This document shows positions 4,617 to 6,133 of a DNA stretch of 6,133 bases, piece after piece (the first letter of the stretch is position 1; each line of letters begins with the position of its first letter). A program made the position numbers and the translations under genes. The stretch is taken from positions 1-6,133 of the forward strand of contig CAJZGD010000156.1 in assembly GCA_915275065.1 (NCBI GenBank). The letters run 5' to 3'. The notes below the pieces were generated by a model. The model did not search any database. It saw only the letters and a program-made list of their open reading frames with translations, and was not told the DNA's origin. Source of the stretch: an uncultured Corynebacterium sp. GTDB lineage: Bacteria > Actinomycetota > Actinomycetes > Mycobacteriales > Mycobacteriaceae.

Positions 4617-5966
4617 ATGAATGCTGTCCTCATTGCCGTCCTCGTGATGCTCATTTTGTCCGTCGCCAGGGTGCATGTCGTTATTTCCCTGTTTATTGGG
4701 GCACTGGTTGGTGGTCTCATCAGCGGTATTGGCCTGGGACCCACCATGGTGGCGTTCCAGGATGGCCTGGCTGGTGGGGCGAAAATTGCCCTGAGTTATG
4801 CGCTGTTGGGTGCGTTTGCCATGGCGGTTGCCAGTTCCGGCCTGCCCACACTGTTGGCCAGATGGATCATGTCCAAGATTGGAAACACCGAGGAATCCGC
4901 GAATCGTCGCGCGGTCCTGGTAACAAAATGGCTGATGGTGGCGGGTGTGTTGTCGATGGCCATTATGAGCCAAAACCTGATTCCCGTCCATATTGCCTTC
5001 ATCCCGCTGATTATTCCGCCGCTGCTTGGGGTGATGAATAAACTCCGTCTCGACCGGCGCCTGATTGCCTGTGTGCTCACCTTTGGTTTGGTCACCACCT
5101 ACATGTGGATCCCGGTGGGTTTCGGTTCGATCTTCCTCAATGAAATCCTCTTGGGTAATATTCGCAAGGCCGGCCTGGACACCACCGGAATTAATATTAT
5201 GCAGGTCATGTCAATTCCGGCGTTAGGCATGATCGCGGGGTTGATCATTGCCGTGGGGTTCTCCTACCGCAAGCCCCGCGACTACGAAAACCGGCCCATG
5301 GAGGCCACCCACTCGGTGGAGGAGGTCACACGCTACAAGGTCATTGTGGCGGTCATTGCAATCCTGGCCACGTTTATCGTGCAGGTAGTGATGCAGCTGG
5401 CGGATTCGGATGCGGACTCCCTGCTCATTGGCGCGCTCACCGGCCTGGCGGTGTTCCTGGTGACCGGCGCCGTGAACTGGAAGGAAGCGGATGATGTGTT
5501 TACTTCCGGCATGAAAATGATGGCGCTTATTGGGTTCATCATGATTACCGCCCAGGGTTTCGCCGCCGTCATGACCGCCACCGGCCAGGTAGAGACGCTT
5601 GTCGACGCCTCCGCGGCGCTGTTCGGCAGCAATAAGGCGATGGGGGCGTTGGCGATGCTCATCGTGGGTTTGGTCGTGACGATGGGCATTGGGTCGTCGT
5701 TTTCGACGCTGCCGATCATTGCCACGATCTATGTGCCCCTGTGCCTGGCCTTGGGCTTCAGCCCCGCCGCCACGGTTGCCATTGTGGGTGCCGCCGGTGC
5801 GCTTGGCGACGCCGGGTCGCCCGCGTCGGACTCCACCCTAGGGCCCACCGCCGGGTTGAATGCCGACGGCCAACACGACCATATCCGCGACTCGGTGATT
5901 CCCACCTTCCTGCACTATAACCTGCCCCTGATCGTGTCCGGGTGGGTGGCCGCCATGGTGCTTTAG
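4617..5966 (+). CDS. YuiF-like Na+/H+ antiporter-family permease
   Basis: A 449-residue polytopic inner-membrane transporter with about 11-12 hydrophobic segments and one long hydrophilic loop near 218-238 (YRKPRDYENRP onward). It matches the NhaC-like/YuiF group of the ion transporter superfamily. The hallmark is the C-terminal segment from residue 394, GALGDAGSPASDSTLGPTAG, continuing LNADGQHDHI, then PTFLHYN, with several conserved acidic and histidine residues likely near the transport path. Members are annotated as Na+/H+ antiporters, and the Bacillus YuiF relatives as probable amino-acid (histidine) permeases, so the substrate here is open. N-terminal helix one begins directly at residue 2, consistent with ATG 4617; a near-overlapping -10 and no Shine-Dalgarno sequence suggest a leaderless start. 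Length is full for the family. It is convergent with the gene at the right edge, with 7 bp between the stops. Confidence 0.9.
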   Translation: MNAVLIAVLVMLILSVARVHVVISLFIGALVGGLISGIGLGPTMVAFQDGLAGGAKIALSYALLGAFAMAVASSGLPTLLARWIMSKIGNTEESANRRAVLVTKWLMVAGVLSMAIMSQNLIPVHIAFIPLIIPPLLGVMNKLRLDRRLIACVLTFGLVTTYMWIPVGFGSIFLNEILLGNIRKAGLDTTGINIMQVMSIPALGMIAGLIIAVGFSYRKPRDYENRPMEATHSVEEVTRYKVIVAVIAILATFIVQVVMQLADSDADSLLIGALTGLAVFLVTGAVNWKEADDVFTSGMKMMALIGFIMITAQGFAAVMTATGQVETLVDASAALFGSNKAMGALAMLIVGLVVTMGIGSSFSTLPIIATIYVPLCLALGFSPAATVAIVGAAGALGDAGSPASDSTLGPTAGLNADGQHDHIRDSVIPTFLHYNLPLIVSGWVAAMVL

Positions 5967-5973
5967 TTGATCT

Positions 5974-6133
5974 CTAGTTGATGCAGCGTGGCCCGTTGCC
6001 GCCGGCATCAATGGTGGGGGAGGCGCTGTTTTTATCCATGGCAGTGCCCTCCTGACCGACCACGCCCGCCCCGGAGCCACTACTGTCGTCGGCGCTGGTG
6101 GGGCCAGCATAGTCTGCGGCGAGAACGACAGTG
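5974..6133 (-). CDS. C-terminal end of an unidentified protein, 5' part off the window
   Basis: On the minus strand one frame is open from the right edge (6132) to TAG at 5976-5974, giving 52 residues. Third codon positions are mostly G or C, as in the neighbouring genes, and it ends convergently with the permease. The tail is rich in Gly, Ser, Ala and Asp (ADDSSGSGAGVVGQEG), with few hydrophobic clusters, and ends GPRCIN, with a cysteine three residues from the end. Such a low-complexity tail would fit the end of an exported or surface protein, but I cannot assign a family. The competing longer frame on the same strand (5838-6110) runs through the permease's conserved end and is a shadow. 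Confidence 0.55.
   Translation of the reverse strand, partial: TVVLAADYAGPTSADDSSGSGAGVVGQEGTAMDKNSASPTIDAGGNGPRCIN
5978..6011. repeat. Inverted repeat at the convergent gene ends
   Basis: TTGATGC (5978-5984) and GCATCAA (6005-6011) form a perfect 7-bp inverted repeat with a 20-base GC-rich loop, starting 11 bp after the permease stop. It lies inside the last codons of the minus-strand gene. It could help end permease transcription, but the T-run (TTTTT, 6029-6033) is 17 bases further on, so a classical terminator is not supported. Confidence 0.3.

Noticed and set aside
4298..5041. A 247-codon plus-strand frame overlapping the DUF2231-like and permease genes
   Set aside because: Its product is rich in Trp, Cys, His and Gly, typical of an out-of-frame reading of membrane-protein genes; both overlapping frames match known families.
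1..6133. tRNA, rRNA, CRISPR arrays, insertion sequences, phage or toxin-antitoxin genes
   Set aside because: I looked on both strands and saw no transposase, integrase, regularly spaced repeats, tRNA-like cloverleaf or toxin motif; the spaces between genes are short and accounted for.

Overview
This window looks like chromosome from a mid-GC Corynebacterium or a close relative. The best evidence is the threonine synthase, which reads almost residue for residue like the corynebacterial ThrC family. It is supported by an LppP/LprE-like secreted protein, strong AGAAAGGA-type ribosome binding sites mixed with apparently leaderless genes, and TAnnnT -10 elements. I cannot name the species. I see no mobile element, CRISPR array, tRNA or rRNA; the region reads as ordinary housekeeping and accessory chromosome.

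Layout. Positions 1-457 (minus strand) hold the first 152 codons of a secreted LppP/LprE-like protein that runs off the left edge. A 121-bp divergent intergenic region (458-578) carries three short perfect palindromes and probably promoters for both directions. Plus-strand genes then follow in one line: a 101-aa protein of unknown function (579-884), threonine synthase ThrC (936-2363, possibly starting upstream), a 45-aa charged helical protein (2405-2542) whose stop overlaps the start of a NUDIX hydrolase (2542-3081), a secreted serine beta-lactamase/PBP-like protein (3175-4119), a four-helix DUF2231-like membrane protein (4188-4592), and a YuiF-like Na+/H+ antiporter-family permease (4617-5966). 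At 5974-6133 (minus strand) lies the C-terminal end of another protein, convergent with the permease and only 7 bp away.

How the genes work together. ThrC catalyses the last step of threonine synthesis. The 45-aa protein and the NUDIX hydrolase form a tightly coupled pair that may be co-transcribed with thrC, but no biochemical link is evident. The other genes concern the cell envelope (secreted hydrolase-like protein, two membrane proteins, secreted LppP/LprE-like protein) and may simply be neighbours. The DUF2231-like and permease genes each have a -10-like hexamer 5-8 bases before the ATG and no visible Shine-Dalgarno sequence, so both may be leaderless. The same logic favours position 936 as the thrC start.

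I did not find a convincing undescribed system. The points most worth a second look are the coupled 45-aa gene, the strong GC-rich hairpin inside the unusually long arginine-rich leader of the secreted hydrolase-like gene, the palindrome cluster in the divergent promoter region, and the run of predicted leaderless starts.
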